This document shows positions 44,216 through 53,254 of a DNA stretch of 64,000 bases, piece by piece. The stretch spans positions 62,001 through 126,000 of the forward strand of contig NZ_PYUI01000012.1 in NCBI RefSeq assembly GCF_003097355.1, written 5' to 3'. The notes under the pieces were generated by a model. It did not search any database. It had not been told where the DNA came from and saw only the letters and a program-made list of their open reading frames with translations. Made by a program: the position numbers and the translations under genes. Position 1 is the stretch's first letter, and every line of letters begins with the position of its first letter. Source of the DNA: Arthrobacter sp. H-02-3 (GTDB lineage Bacteria > Actinomycetota > Actinomycetes > Actinomycetales > Micrococcaceae).

Positions 44216-45187
44216 ATGACCGCAGTTGCAGCCCGACCATCGTCCAGTCCCGCCGGGCAGGACGTCCAGATCAGCACGGCAGCCTCCTTCGAGCACTGGC
44301 GGCACCTCATCGCGGAGTCCTTCGTTCCCCTGGGCGCCTCGAGCCGCGATGCGGACAACTTCCGCGGCCGCATGCGGTCCCGCAGGCTGGACCGCGTGGC
44401 GATCGTCGAAGTCTCCTCCACGAGCCATGAGGTCCACCGCACGCCGGCGCTGATTGCCCAGTCCAACCAGCGCTACTTCAAGCTCAATCTCCAACTGCAG
44501 GGCACCGGACTCCTCATCCAGGACAACCGCGAGGCCCTCCTGTGCCCTGGCGACCTCTCCATCTACGACACCAGCCGCCCGTACACGCTTGCCTTCGAGG
44601 GGGACGCCCGGCTCATGGTGGTGATGTTCCCCTGGGATGCGCTGTCCCTGCCGCCGGACTGCATCGCGCAGCTTTCGGCCGTGCGGATGGCGGCGGACAG
44701 CGGCCTCGCCGGGATCGTCGGGCCGTTCATCTCCCACCTCGCGGAGAACCTGGATGCGCTGAGCGGCCCGAGCGGCTCGCGCCTTGCGACGAACGCCCTC
44801 GATCTCGTCTCCACGATGCTGCACTCGGAACTGGACATGTCCCCGGACCGGATGCGGCCGCAGGCCCTACTCGCGGCCTCCGTCCGCGAGTACATCGACG
44901 CCAACCTGGCCGATCCCATGCTCTCGCCGGCGTCCATCGCGGCGGCCCACTTCATCTCCACCCGGCATCTGCATAACGTCTTCCATGAATCCGGGACCAC
45001 CGTGGCGAGCTGGATCCGGACCCAGCGGCTGGAAGGGACGCGCCGCGAACTGCGGGATCCGCTCCTGGCCGGCATGCCGGTAGGGGCCGTGGCCGCGCGC
45101 TGGGGCTTCCTGGATGCCGCCCACTTCAGCCGTACCTTCCGTGATGCCTTCGGCGAATCCCCCAGCGACTGGCGGCGCGGCGCCTGA
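44216..45187 (+). CDS. AraC-family regulator, FeaR-like
   Basis: The 323-residue protein has an AraC-type ligand domain (FEHWRHLIAESFVPL, YDTSRPYTLAFEG) and a C-terminal double HTH (about residues 220-320; HFISTRHLHNVFHESG, RWGFLDAAHFSRTFRDAFG). FeaR of E. coli activates amine oxidase and aldehyde dehydrogenase genes; both types are neighbours here. AGGA precedes ATG 44216. A second, stronger site AAAGGAG with ATG 44176 opens another frame, so the N-terminus may be affected by a frameshift. Confidence 0.82.
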   Translation: MTAVAARPSSSPAGQDVQISTAASFEHWRHLIAESFVPLGASSRDADNFRGRMRSRRLDRVAIVEVSSTSHEVHRTPALIAQSNQRYFKLNLQLQGTGLLIQDNREALLCPGDLSIYDTSRPYTLAFEGDARLMVVMFPWDALSLPPDCIAQLSAVRMAADSGLAGIVGPFISHLAENLDALSGPSGSRLATNALDLVSTMLHSELDMSPDRMRPQALLAASVREYIDANLADPMLSPASIAAAHFISTRHLHNVFHESGTTVASWIRTQRLEGTRRELRDPLLAGMPVGAVAARWGFLDAAHFSRTFRDAFGESPSDWRRGA

Positions 45188-45216
45188 GCCTGGCCTTCCA
45201 CCCGGATTCGGACGCG

Positions 45217-45254
45217 GAAGGGGCGGTGCCGGATGTGTCCGGCACCGCCCCTTC
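45217..45254. terminator. Bidirectional hairpin terminator
   Basis: GAAGGGGCGGTGCCGGA (45217-45233) pairs perfectly with 45238-45254 around TGTG. It separates the AraC gene from the convergent permease gene. Confidence 0.85.
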
Positions 45255-45285
45255 TGTGTCCAAGGCTGGTGTCCAGCGCCGACAG

Positions 45286-46755
45286 CTAGGCGGAGACCTC
45301 GGCTCGCGCGGCCCTGCGTTCCACGGCAACTTCCACCAGCACGCCGGCGGCAAACACAATGGGCACAGTCAGCAGCAGGCCCACGGCCGTTTCGGCACTG
45401 CCGCCGATCAGTGCGGTGAAGTTGCTGATCACGAGGGACAGGACCCAGCCAAGCAGCACGGTGGCGAGCACCGGTGCCACCACGGTCTGCCAGAGCTGGC
45501 CGGGCACCCTTTCGCGCCGGAAGTACGCGACGACGGCCAGGGAGCAGAGCATGTAGAGGACCAGGAGCGCCGCCACGGCCAACCCGCTGAACCAGGAGAA
45601 GAGGGTCAGGACAGGGTCCAGGGACAGCACGGCGAACGGCGCCACGAGCAGGAAAGCGACCACGGTCTGGATCCGGGCGGCGACGGCGGGGGCCTTGTGC
45701 CGGTTGGTCCGGGCCACTCCGCGGGGCATCGACCCGCGCAGGGCCAGCGAATGGAGGTAGCGGTTGATGCCGTTGTGGAAGGCGATGATGCCGGCCAGCA
45801 GGGAGGTCACGAGCAGCATGCCGGTGACGGTTCCGGCCCACGGCCCGAACAGCTCCACCATGGGTGTCAGCACGAAGGACGTGGAGTCGCCGGATTCCAG
45901 GGCCGCGCCCGCGGCGTCGATGACGTGCGAGGGGCCGTAGTAGCTGACCAGCATCCACGAAATGAAGGAGAAGAAGACCGCGATGACCCCCACCGAAAGA
46001 TAGGTGGCACGGGCCACCGTGCGGTGGGCGTCCTTGGCCTCGGCCGAGTAGATGGCCGTGGATTCAAAGCCGAACATCGAGGCGACAGCGAACATGATGG
46101 CTACGCCCGGGGCGCCTGCGCCGATCGCCGCGGGAGAGAAGGAGGCAGCCAGGCTGAGCCCTTCCGGTCCGCCGCCCCGCAGCAGCACGGTGAAGCCAAA
46201 CATGAGCAGGATCGCGACCTCGAGGCCTACGAGCACCGCCAGGACCCGGGCCCCGAGTTCGATGTTGAGGGATCCCAGCACCTGCACGCCCGCCATGGTG
46301 ATCATGGCCAGCAGCCACCAGGGAACCGCGATCCCGGCGGTTCCGAGGACGCCCGAGAACGCGGCGCCGTACAGCCCGTACATCGCAGCCTGGACCGTGC
46401 TGTACGCGAGGAGCGCGAGCCACGCCGCTCCGGCCCCGATCTTCCGCCCAAAGGCGGCGGTGACATAGGCGTAGAAGGCGCCGTTGGCCTGGATCTTGCG
46501 GCTCATCGCGACGAACCCGACGGCGAAGATCACGATCACGATGCCCACCACCAGATACGCGCCGGGCGCGCCGGGACCGTTGCCGAGGGCCGCGGCCAGC
46601 GGTGATGCGCCGACGATTCCGGTCAACGGCGCCTGGGCGGACAACACAAAGAAGAGAATGCCCATGACGCCGACGCTTCCGGCGCGCAGCGCGGTGGAGT
46701 GCTCCGTGCGAGGACTGGCCTCTGCGGTCGGGGACTCGGATTTTGAAATACTCAT
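45286..46755 (-). CDS. APC-family amino acid/amine permease
   Basis: The 489-residue protein has twelve or more membrane helices with APC features (VGVMGILFFVLSAQAPLTGI, SRKIQANGAFYAYVTAAFG, MFAVASMFGFESTAIYSAEAK). Its place in the amine-oxidation cluster suggests amine or amino acid uptake. ATG 46755 has AAGGAT upstream. It diverges from the aldehyde dehydrogenase. Confidence 0.87.
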   Translation of the reverse strand: MSISKSESPTAEASPRTEHSTALRAGSVGVMGILFFVLSAQAPLTGIVGASPLAAALGNGPGAPGAYLVVGIVIVIFAVGFVAMSRKIQANGAFYAYVTAAFGRKIGAGAAWLALLAYSTVQAAMYGLYGAAFSGVLGTAGIAVPWWLLAMITMAGVQVLGSLNIELGARVLAVLVGLEVAILLMFGFTVLLRGGGPEGLSLAASFSPAAIGAGAPGVAIMFAVASMFGFESTAIYSAEAKDAHRTVARATYLSVGVIAVFFSFISWMLVSYYGPSHVIDAAGAALESGDSTSFVLTPMVELFGPWAGTVTGMLLVTSLLAGIIAFHNGINRYLHSLALRGSMPRGVARTNRHKAPAVAARIQTVVAFLLVAPFAVLSLDPVLTLFSWFSGLAVAALLVLYMLCSLAVVAYFRRERVPGQLWQTVVAPVLATVLLGWVLSLVISNFTALIGGSAETAVGLLLTVPIVFAAGVLVEVAVERRAARAEVSA

Positions 46756-47123
46756 CGGATCCTTCTTATCGGTCATGAGTCTGGGAAATTTCGGTCTGGG
46801 AATATGGGGGGTGCGTTGCACCGTGAAATCCAGCATGGCAGGTGGCGCGCGTCACCCTCTTGTCGCTCAGCGATCGGTTGTTGTTCCCCAGCGCAATGGA
46901 ATCCCGGGCCCTCGCGATCATTCGCAGCGGGTCAACTGCAGTTCGCGCAAAGACAAGACTGCAGGTCCGGCGCCGGAGGAAACTCGGACATGACAGTACG
47001 GGCGCTCTGGAACCATCTTGCGCCGCGTGCAGTGCCTCAACAACACAGCGCTTCAATGCCCTAGCCCTCAACTACCTCTGCCTTAACTACCAGCGCCTCA
47101 ACTACTCGATGTGGAGTACACCC
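46756..47123. other. Divergent regulatory spacer with 15-bp repeats
   Basis: These 368 bases hold no supported gene. Near the aldehyde dehydrogenase, three imperfect direct repeats of about 15 bp containing AACTAC lie at 47064-47109, just before the ribosome site. The regularity suggests tandem activator sites. Confidence 0.5.
47064..47109 (+). repeat. Three imperfect 15-bp direct repeats upstream of ALDH
   Basis: Units GCCCTCAACTACCTCT, GCCTTAACTACCAGC and GCCTCAACTACTCGA follow each other with AACTAC at a 15-base period, ending 2 bases before the TGGAG ribosome site of the aldehyde dehydrogenase gene. Confidence 0.8.
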
Positions 47124-48533
47124 ATGGAAACCTACGACGCCCTTCTCGCCTCGATCGCCCCGACGTCCGGGGAAACCCGGACCATCCTGGACCCCGCCAC
47201 CGGCGAAGCGGTCGGACAGGCCCCGGTCCACACCGTCCAGGACCTGGAGCAGGCCATCAATGCCGCGGCCGCCGCCCAGCCGGCCTGGGCCGCCCTCGGC
47301 CACGACGCCCGGTCCGCGGCCCTGCTGAGGGCAGCCGACGCCGTCGAACGCTCCGCCGAGGAACTCGCCCGCCTGCTCTCCCGTGAACAGGGCAAGCCCC
47401 TCAACGGCCCCAACGCCCGCTTCGAAGTCGGCGCCTGCGCCGCCTGGCTGCGCGTCGCCGCCACCACAGCCTTGGAGCCGGAAACCGTGGTGGACGACGG
47501 CGAAACCCGCGCCGAACTCCACTACCGGCCCATCGGCGTCGTCGGCGCGATCGGCCCCTGGAACTGGCCCATGATGATCACGGTCTGGCAGCTCGCCCCC
47601 GCCCTGCGGATGGGCAACGCCGTCGTGGTCAAACCCTCCGAATACACCCCGCTCTCCGTCCTGGCCCTCGTCCATGTCCTGAACCAGGAGCTCCCGGAGG
47701 GCCTCCTCACGGCCGTCTCCGGCGGCGGCGAGGTCGGCGAGGCCCTGGCCGGGCACCCCGGCATCGGCAAGATCATGTTCACCGGCTCCACCGCCACCGG
47801 CAAGGCCATCATCAAATCCTCCGCCGACACCGTCAAACGCCTCACCCTGGAACTCGGCGGCAACGACGCCGGCATCGTGCTGCCCGACGCGGACCCCACA
47901 GCCATCGCCGAAGGCCTGTTCTGGGGCGCGTTCATCAACACCGGCCAGACCTGCGCGGCCCTCAAACGCCTCTACGTCCACACCGACATCTACGACGCCG
48001 TCTGCGAGGAACTCACCAACGTCGCCGCAGCCATGCCCATGGGCATCGGCCTGGACGAGGCCAACGTCCTCGGCCCGCTGCAGAACCGCCAGCAATACGA
48101 CATCGTCGCCCGGCTCGTGGACGCCGCCAAGGCCTCCGGTGCCCGGGTCCTGCTCGGCGGCAACCCCGACCCGGACCGGACCGGCCACTTCTACCCCACC
48201 ACCCTGATCGCGGACATCGACAACGACAACCCGCTCGTCGCCGAGGAGCAGTTCGGGCCCGCCCTGCCGATCATCCGCTACAGCACCGTCGACGAAGCCG
48301 TCGCCAACGCCAACGCCCTCGACGTCGGACTCGGCGCCTCCGTCTGGTCCTCCGACCCCGCCGCAGCCCGCACCGTCGCAGCCCGGCTCGAAGCGGGCAC
48401 CGTCTGGATCAACAAACACGGCGCCGTGGACCCCCGCATCCCCTTCGGCGGAGCCAAGCAATCCGGCTACGGCCTCGAATTCGGCGTCGAAGGACTCAAA
48501 GCCCTCGGCGTCCCCCAGGTCATCAACGGCTGA
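47124..48533 (+). CDS. NAD(P)-dependent aldehyde dehydrogenase
   Basis: The 469-residue ALDH-superfamily enzyme has catalytic Cys277 (NTGQTCAALKR), general base Glu243 (LELGGNDAG) and the NAD region GVVGAIGPWNWP. It oxidises an aldehyde to the acid and in this cluster probably handles the product of the amine oxidase, for example phenylacetaldehyde or an aminoaldehyde. ATG 47124 has TGGAG 7 bases upstream. The frame is open to 46842 without homology. Its 3' end overlaps the convergent EF-G2 gene by 11 bases. Confidence 0.92.
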   Translation: METYDALLASIAPTSGETRTILDPATGEAVGQAPVHTVQDLEQAINAAAAAQPAWAALGHDARSAALLRAADAVERSAEELARLLSREQGKPLNGPNARFEVGACAAWLRVAATTALEPETVVDDGETRAELHYRPIGVVGAIGPWNWPMMITVWQLAPALRMGNAVVVKPSEYTPLSVLALVHVLNQELPEGLLTAVSGGGEVGEALAGHPGIGKIMFTGSTATGKAIIKSSADTVKRLTLELGGNDAGIVLPDADPTAIAEGLFWGAFINTGQTCAALKRLYVHTDIYDAVCEELTNVAAAMPMGIGLDEANVLGPLQNRQQYDIVARLVDAAKASGARVLLGGNPDPDRTGHFYPTTLIADIDNDNPLVAEEQFGPALPIIRYSTVDEAVANANALDVGLGASVWSSDPAAARTVAARLEAGTVWINKHGAVDPRIPFGGAKQSGYGLEFGVEGLKALGVPQVING

Positions 48534-50715
48534 CACCGCTCTTATTGGGGGCCGGCGCAGCTACCTGCGGCACGGGTTCGTGCCGCAGGTAGCTGCGCCG
48601 GAACCGGCCGCTGCCGGCGGTCAAGGCCCGCAGCTCCACCGCGTACTTCAGCAGCTCCTGGTCCGGAACCTCGGCGCTGATCTCGGTGCTGTCGTCCGCG
48701 GCGGACGTTGTTCCCGTCAGCCGCGCCCGGCGGGAGGACAAGTCGCTCATCACGGCGCCCACGTGGTCCTCCGAAACGCTGATGGTCACAGCCGAGACCG
48801 GTTCCAGGAACTGAATCCGGGTGGCCGCTGCGGCTTCGCGAAGGGCCAGTGCACCGGCCGCCTGGAAGGCCGCGTCGGAGGAGTCCACGCTGTGGGTCTT
48901 GCCGCCAACCAGCGTCACCCGGATATCCACCACGGGGAATCCGGCGGAGACGCCTTTCTGCATCTGCGCCCGCACGCCTTTTTCCACCGAGGCGATGAAG
49001 GGCCCGGGAATCACCCCGCCCACCGTCTTGTCGACAAATTCGAATCCGGCGCCGCGCTCGAGGGGCTCCACCTCGATGTCGCACACGGCGTACTGGCCGT
49101 GGCCGCCGGATTGTTTGACATACCGCCCGTGGCCGGCCGCCGGCGCGGCGAACGTCTCGCGCAGCGGGGTGACCACCGGGACGGTCTGCAGGTTCACTCC
49201 CTGGTCCCGCAGCCTGCCCAGGACGACGTCGGCATGGGCCTCGCCCATGCACCACAGGATCAGCTGGTGGGTTTCGGCGTTGCGTTCCACCCGCAGCGTA
49301 GGGTCCCCGGCGATGACCTTGCCCAGGTTCCTGGCCAGGACGTCCTCATCGCCGTGCGTGGCCGCTTCGATGGCCACCGGCATGAGCGGATCCGGCATGT
49401 CCCAGGCGGCGACAAGCAAAGGCGACTCCTTGGCCGAAATCGTGTCGCCGGTCTCCGCGGTGCCCAGTTTGGTCAGCGCGCAGATATCCCCGGCCACGCA
49501 GAACGCTACCGGCCGCAGACCAGATCCGAGCGGCGAGTACAGGTGCGTGATGCGCTCGTCGCTATCGTGGTCCTCGTGGCCGCGGGCCGCCATGCCGCGG
49601 CCGCCCACGTGGATGGCGGTGTCCTCCCGCACGACGCCGGAGAAGACGCGTACCAGGCAGACCCGGCCGAGGAATGGGTCGATCGTCGTGCGCACCACTT
49701 CGCCGAGCAGCGGCCCTTCGGGGTCACAGGCCAGCGGGCCGGCGGCCACGCCGTCGAGGTCCGTGGCTGTCGGGACCCCGCGCTCAGCCGGCGTAGGAAA
49801 AGCGCGCACCAGGACGTCCAGCAGTTCCGCCAAGCCAAGTCCTGATTCCGCGGACACCGGCAGCAAGGGGTGAAAGGACCCGCGGGCGACGGCGGTCTCC
49901 AGATCGGCGATCAGGGCTTCGGAAGCGATTTCTTCACCCCCGAGGTACCGGTCCATGAGCGTCTCGTCCTCGCTCTCGGCGATGATCCCTTCGATCAGCG
50001 CGCCCCGCGCGGGCTCCGACCCGGCGAGCTCGACGTCGGTCGCGGCGCGGGCTGCGGGTGCCGCTTCGTCGGAACCGTACTGGGAAACCGTGCCGGTCAG
50101 CAGCCCCAGCAGGCCGGTGACGGCACCGTCGGCGCTGACCGGTAAGTAAAGCGGCACGATGGAGTCGCCAAACGCCAGCCGGCAGCGGGCAAGGGCGGCG
50201 TCGAAATCCGCGCGCGGATGGTCCAGACGGCTAATGACCACGGCCCGAGGCATTACGAGCCGTTGGCACTCGTTCCAGAGCGCGGTGGTCGCGGCGTCGA
50301 CGTCGTCGGTGGCGGATACGACAAACAGCACCGCGTCCGCCGCCCTCAGCCCGGCGCGCAGTTCTCCGATGAAATCCGTATAACCGGGAGTGTCCAGCAG
50401 GTTCACCTTGATGTCGCCGACCGTCACGGGCACCACGGCCAGTGCCACGGAGCGTTGCTGGGCGATGGCGGCGGGATCCGAGTCGCTCACCGTGGTGCCG
50501 TCGGCGATCGAGCCCTTGCGCGTGATGGCCCCGGTGGCGGCAAGCAGAGCTTCAGCGAGCATTGTCTTTCCAGCACCTGAATGGCCTACAAGTGCCACAT
50601 TGCGGATCTTGTCCGGCTGCTCCGGCGGCGCGGAGCCGTTGGCGTCGGCCCGCCGGAGGTCAGACGTGCCCCGGGCCGGACCCCTCGACGGAGTCTTGGC
50701 GGCTTTCGATGGCAT
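48523..50715 (-). CDS. EF-G-like GTPase (EF-G2)
   Basis: The 730-residue paralogue of elongation factor G has G1 GHSGAGKT, G3 DTPGYTDF and the later EF-G domains. The G4 position reads SRLD instead of NKxD. EF-G2 proteins of actinobacteria are not essential and their role in translation is unclear. AGGAGG lies 5 bases before ATG 50715. The 3' end of the gene contains a 22-bp perfect hairpin and overlaps the aldehyde dehydrogenase gene. Confidence 0.9.
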   Translation of the reverse strand: MPSKAAKTPSRGPARGTSDLRRADANGSAPPEQPDKIRNVALVGHSGAGKTMLAEALLAATGAITRKGSIADGTTVSDSDPAAIAQQRSVALAVVPVTVGDIKVNLLDTPGYTDFIGELRAGLRAADAVLFVVSATDDVDAATTALWNECQRLVMPRAVVISRLDHPRADFDAALARCRLAFGDSIVPLYLPVSADGAVTGLLGLLTGTVSQYGSDEAAPAARAATDVELAGSEPARGALIEGIIAESEDETLMDRYLGGEEIASEALIADLETAVARGSFHPLLPVSAESGLGLAELLDVLVRAFPTPAERGVPTATDLDGVAAGPLACDPEGPLLGEVVRTTIDPFLGRVCLVRVFSGVVREDTAIHVGGRGMAARGHEDHDSDERITHLYSPLGSGLRPVAFCVAGDICALTKLGTAETGDTISAKESPLLVAAWDMPDPLMPVAIEAATHGDEDVLARNLGKVIAGDPTLRVERNAETHQLILWCMGEAHADVVLGRLRDQGVNLQTVPVVTPLRETFAAPAAGHGRYVKQSGGHGQYAVCDIEVEPLERGAGFEFVDKTVGGVIPGPFIASVEKGVRAQMQKGVSAGFPVVDIRVTLVGGKTHSVDSSDAAFQAAGALALREAAAATRIQFLEPVSAVTISVSEDHVGAVMSDLSSRRARLTGTTSAADDSTEISAEVPDQELLKYAVELRALTAGSGRFRRSYLRHEPVPQVAAPAPNKSGVSR
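48552..48601. terminator. 22-bp perfect hairpin inside the EF-G2 3' end
   Basis: Arms 48552-48573 and 48580-48601 are perfect complements around a 6-base loop. The hairpin is within the last codons of EF-G2 and just past the aldehyde dehydrogenase stop, so it can terminate the ALDH transcript. Confidence 0.75.
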
Positions 50716-50806
50716 CAAATCCTCCTGGCGTGGCGTCCACTCGTGCCCCGCAGGGCCTTCCGTTAAGGATTGGACACCCTGGGACGCCCGGACAGCAAGG
50801 GCTTTT

Positions 50807-51205
50807 TCACGCCGCGGCCGGAGCAACCAGGGATCCGGAGGCCGCCCGGTCCTTGAGCCAGCGGCCAAGGGCCTTTCCTTTGCCCTTCCACCAATTGTCT
50901 TCGTCGGTGTCGTGGTGCCACCGGAAGATCACGGCGACCAGGATGAAGACGCCTGCAGCGACGTTTGTCCAGGAGCCGGACGCGGCATCGAGGAGCACGC
51001 TGAACGCCATGACAAGGATGGACGGCAGGGCCAGGGTGCGGAAGACGGTGTTGGCCACATAGCGGCGGTGGGACCGCGGGACGGAGACTGCGCGGACGAA
51101 GTCGAAGCACAGGCATACCACCACGAGCGCCTGCCCCAGGGACATGAGGATGTGCCCTGGCAGCGAGCCGGCAAACAGGACGGCCGCCTGGAGCCCCGGG
51201 CTCAT
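50807..51205 (-). CDS. Small membrane protein, hypothetical
   Basis: The 132-residue protein has three hydrophobic segments (about residues 5-37, 52-70 and 78-92) then a hydrophilic tail with RWHHDTDEDNWWKGKGKALG. No family is recognised. It lies 91 bases upstream of EF-G2 on the same strand and may be its operon partner. Confidence 0.6.
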   Translation of the reverse strand: MSPGLQAAVLFAGSLPGHILMSLGQALVVVCLCFDFVRAVSVPRSHRRYVANTVFRTLALPSILVMAFSVLLDAASGSWTNVAAGVFILVAVIFRWHHDTDEDNWWKGKGKALGRWLKDRAASGSLVAPAAA

Positions 51206-51839
51206 CGCGTGCCCGCGAACGTTGACGGTCCAAACTCAGCTGACTCATGCATGCGATGCCCCCCGGCCTCTACGCTGCTGTGCTGGCTCCGCCCGGGCTT
51301 CCCGAAGGAGCTGCGAGCGTGTCACACCAGACTTTCTGACACCCCAATTCAACGCGCGGCCCTAGCCTGAAGTCACGCGCTTCAGGTACCCGACTATCGG
51401 AAGGGACGGTACCCGTTTCCGCTCCGCAGTACTCAGTTCGTTGCCGCGGCTACTTGCCCGGGCGCCACGGCATGCCGGCACCGCGTCTGCTGAATCCGCC
51501 CGGAGCTGCGGATAAAAGCAGACTACTTGCTCCACTAATCCAGGCCGGACACGGCGGCTCGAGGCCGTCCGCACGCGCGTAATGTCGCACCGTTTCGTCC
51601 CGCCGCGCACGTAGTTTCCGTGCGGAAACCAGAAGCTCTCCGCGCCGAAACGCGAGTACCTTACTCGGGAGTAGGTAATCCCGGGGCGAAAAGACGAGTA
51701 CAACTACGCGTTGTCCCGTCCGCTCTTCACCGCAACGATTGGGCCATCGATTCAGCGCGGCAACCGCAGGATTGGGGGGGAATGCGGCTCAGGCCTGTTG
51801 ACTCCTGTCCGGGTGCCACCCACACAAGGAGTCTCACAA
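51206..51839. other. Long intergenic region with GAGTA/TACTC boxes
   Basis: These 634 bases have no supported gene. GAGTA boxes at 51654, 51669 and 51696 and an inverted TACTC at 51662 form a cluster about 150 bases upstream of the first secreted-protein gene. AAGGAG at 51826-51831 serves that gene. Confidence 0.5.
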
Positions 51840-52292
51840 ATGCGCAAGCTCACCAAGAAGAGCAAGGTCATCGCCGTTGCAGCCTCAGTCGCCCTCGTGG
51901 CCGTCGGCGGCGGCACGGCCTACGCCTACTGGACCACCACCGGCGCCGGCACCGGCACCGCTGCCAACTCCACCGGCGGCGGCACCGTGACCCTGCATGC
52001 AAGCTTCGCGGCCGGCCTGGCACCGGGCAACTCGGTGCCCGTGACATACACGGCCGACAACAGCACCAACACCGGCACTGTCGTCGGCGCCCTCACCGCA
52101 AAGGTGACCACGAGCGTGGATGCCTGCCTGCCGTCATGGTTCACGGTCAGCGCCGATACGTCGAACTCCCCGGTCACCGCGAACAGCACAGGCACCCAGG
52201 TGGGGACCGGAACACTGGAGTTCCTCAATAGCGCCGCCAACCAGGATGCCTGCAAGTCGGCCGTCGTCACGGTCACAGTCGGCAGCGTATAG
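51840..52292 (+). CDS. Secreted W-signal protein, TasA/SipW-substrate-like
   Basis: The 150-residue protein has a basic start (MRKLTKKSK), a hydrophobic helix and GGGTAYAYWTTTG just after it; the same GGGTAYAYW motif occurs in the third gene. Such W-containing signal ends characterise SipW-type substrates and TasA-like fibre proteins. The mature part is Ser/Thr/Gly/Asn-rich beta sequence with two Cys. A perfect palindrome follows the stop, so this gene is probably the most expressed of the operon. No sipW is in the window. Confidence 0.75.
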   Translation: MRKLTKKSKVIAVAASVALVAVGGGTAYAYWTTTGAGTGTAANSTGGGTVTLHASFAAGLAPGNSVPVTYTADNSTNTGTVVGALTAKVTTSVDACLPSWFTVSADTSNSPVTANSTGTQVGTGTLEFLNSAANQDACKSAVVTVTVGSV

Positions 52293-52299
52293 CTGGCGT

Positions 52300-52331
52300 C
52301 CCCGGCGGGCCGGATATCCGGCCCGCCGGGG
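52300..52331 (+). terminator. 32-base perfect palindrome
   Basis: Sixteen-base arms (CCCCGGCGGGCCGGAT and its complement) abut with no spacer, 8 bases after the first W-signal gene. It probably causes partial termination before the next gene. Confidence 0.75.
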
Positions 52332-52419
52332 CGGCCTTCGGGCCATTGCACACTAACGCATCAGCCACCGCCGACACCCACGATCCGCGCCATGCCGCCG
52401 GGTCGAAGGAGGATAGGGA

Positions 52420-53253
52420 ATGCAGCATCTACTGCGGTTCTTCCGGCTCGCCAGGGATCACGCGGGCCTCGCCGGCCGCGTCCTCATCATTGGCCTGCTG
52501 GCCATCTTCCTGCCGGCGGGAACGCTCTACGCGGCCGGGCAGCAGTCCGCCCCGCCAAAGCCCGGAATCCTGGTCCAGGTCACGCCGTCCACCAGGAACG
52601 TGGACCAGGGACAGGCGACGAGCTACTCCGCAAGCGTCAGCTCTACGGGCGGGTTTACCGGCACCGTAACGCTGGCAGTCGCCGGCATCCCGGCCGGGGC
52701 AGCGGCCAGCTTCTCGCCGTCGTCCGTCAAGCTGACGGCCGGGGGTACGGCCCAGCTCAGCATGAATGTATCCACGGCATCCTCTACCGCCGCCGGGGAC
52801 TACGATCTGGCCCTGACGGGCCAGAGCGGCGCGATCCAGTCGGCTGCCGTGCAAACCCAGTTGCGGGTCAAGGCGCCCCTTCGGGTGTTCGGGCTCTCCG
52901 GCAATGTGGCCGGACTGCTCGCCCCCGGCACGAGCCGGCCACTGGACCTCGGATTCAACAACCCGGATAAGAGCATCGACGTCGGCAACCTGACGGTCTC
53001 GATCGCGGGTGTAGTCCGCACGGCGAAGGCGATCGCGGCTAACCTGCCCTGCACGGCGCAGGACTATGCCGTGGTGCAGTTCAGCGGGCGCTATCCCCTG
53101 GCGGTTCCGTCCGGCAGCAGCTCGCTCTCACAGCTTGGCGTTTCATCCGCCCAATGGCCGCGGATCGCAATGCTCGACACTCCTCGTCTCCAGGACGGCT
53201 GCAAGGGCGCAGTCCTCCAGTTGGCCTACTCGGGATCAGGGCAAGGAAACTGA
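52420..53253 (+). CDS. Secreted Ig/NEW3-like domain protein
   Basis: The 277-residue protein has an N-terminal hydrophobic signal (about residues 19-40), then a beta domain like NEW3/Ig-like repeats (ILVQVTPSTRNVDQGQATSY, GTVTLAVAGIPAGAAASFSP, TAGGTAQLSMNVSTASST) and a second beta domain with two Cys. It lacks the W-signal. It lies between two W-signal genes and is 1 base from the next, so it is probably part of the same surface structure. Confidence 0.72.
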   Translation: MQHLLRFFRLARDHAGLAGRVLIIGLLAIFLPAGTLYAAGQQSAPPKPGILVQVTPSTRNVDQGQATSYSASVSSTGGFTGTVTLAVAGIPAGAAASFSPSSVKLTAGGTAQLSMNVSTASSTAAGDYDLALTGQSGAIQSAAVQTQLRVKAPLRVFGLSGNVAGLLAPGTSRPLDLGFNNPDKSIDVGNLTVSIAGVVRTAKAIAANLPCTAQDYAVVQFSGRYPLAVPSGSSSLSQLGVSSAQWPRIAMLDTPRLQDGCKGAVLQLAYSGSGQGN

Positions 53254-53254
53254 C

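Noticed and set aside
45226..46605. 459-codon frame on the plus strand
   Set aside because: It is antisense to the APC permease and lacks membrane or domain character.
47061..48536. 491-codon frame on the minus strand
   Set aside because: It is antisense to the aldehyde dehydrogenase, with Gly/Val/Asp-rich translation typical of shadows.
51620..52231. 203-codon frame overlapping the first W-signal gene
   Set aside because: It is Arg/His/Pro-rich and out of frame with a clear signal-peptide gene.
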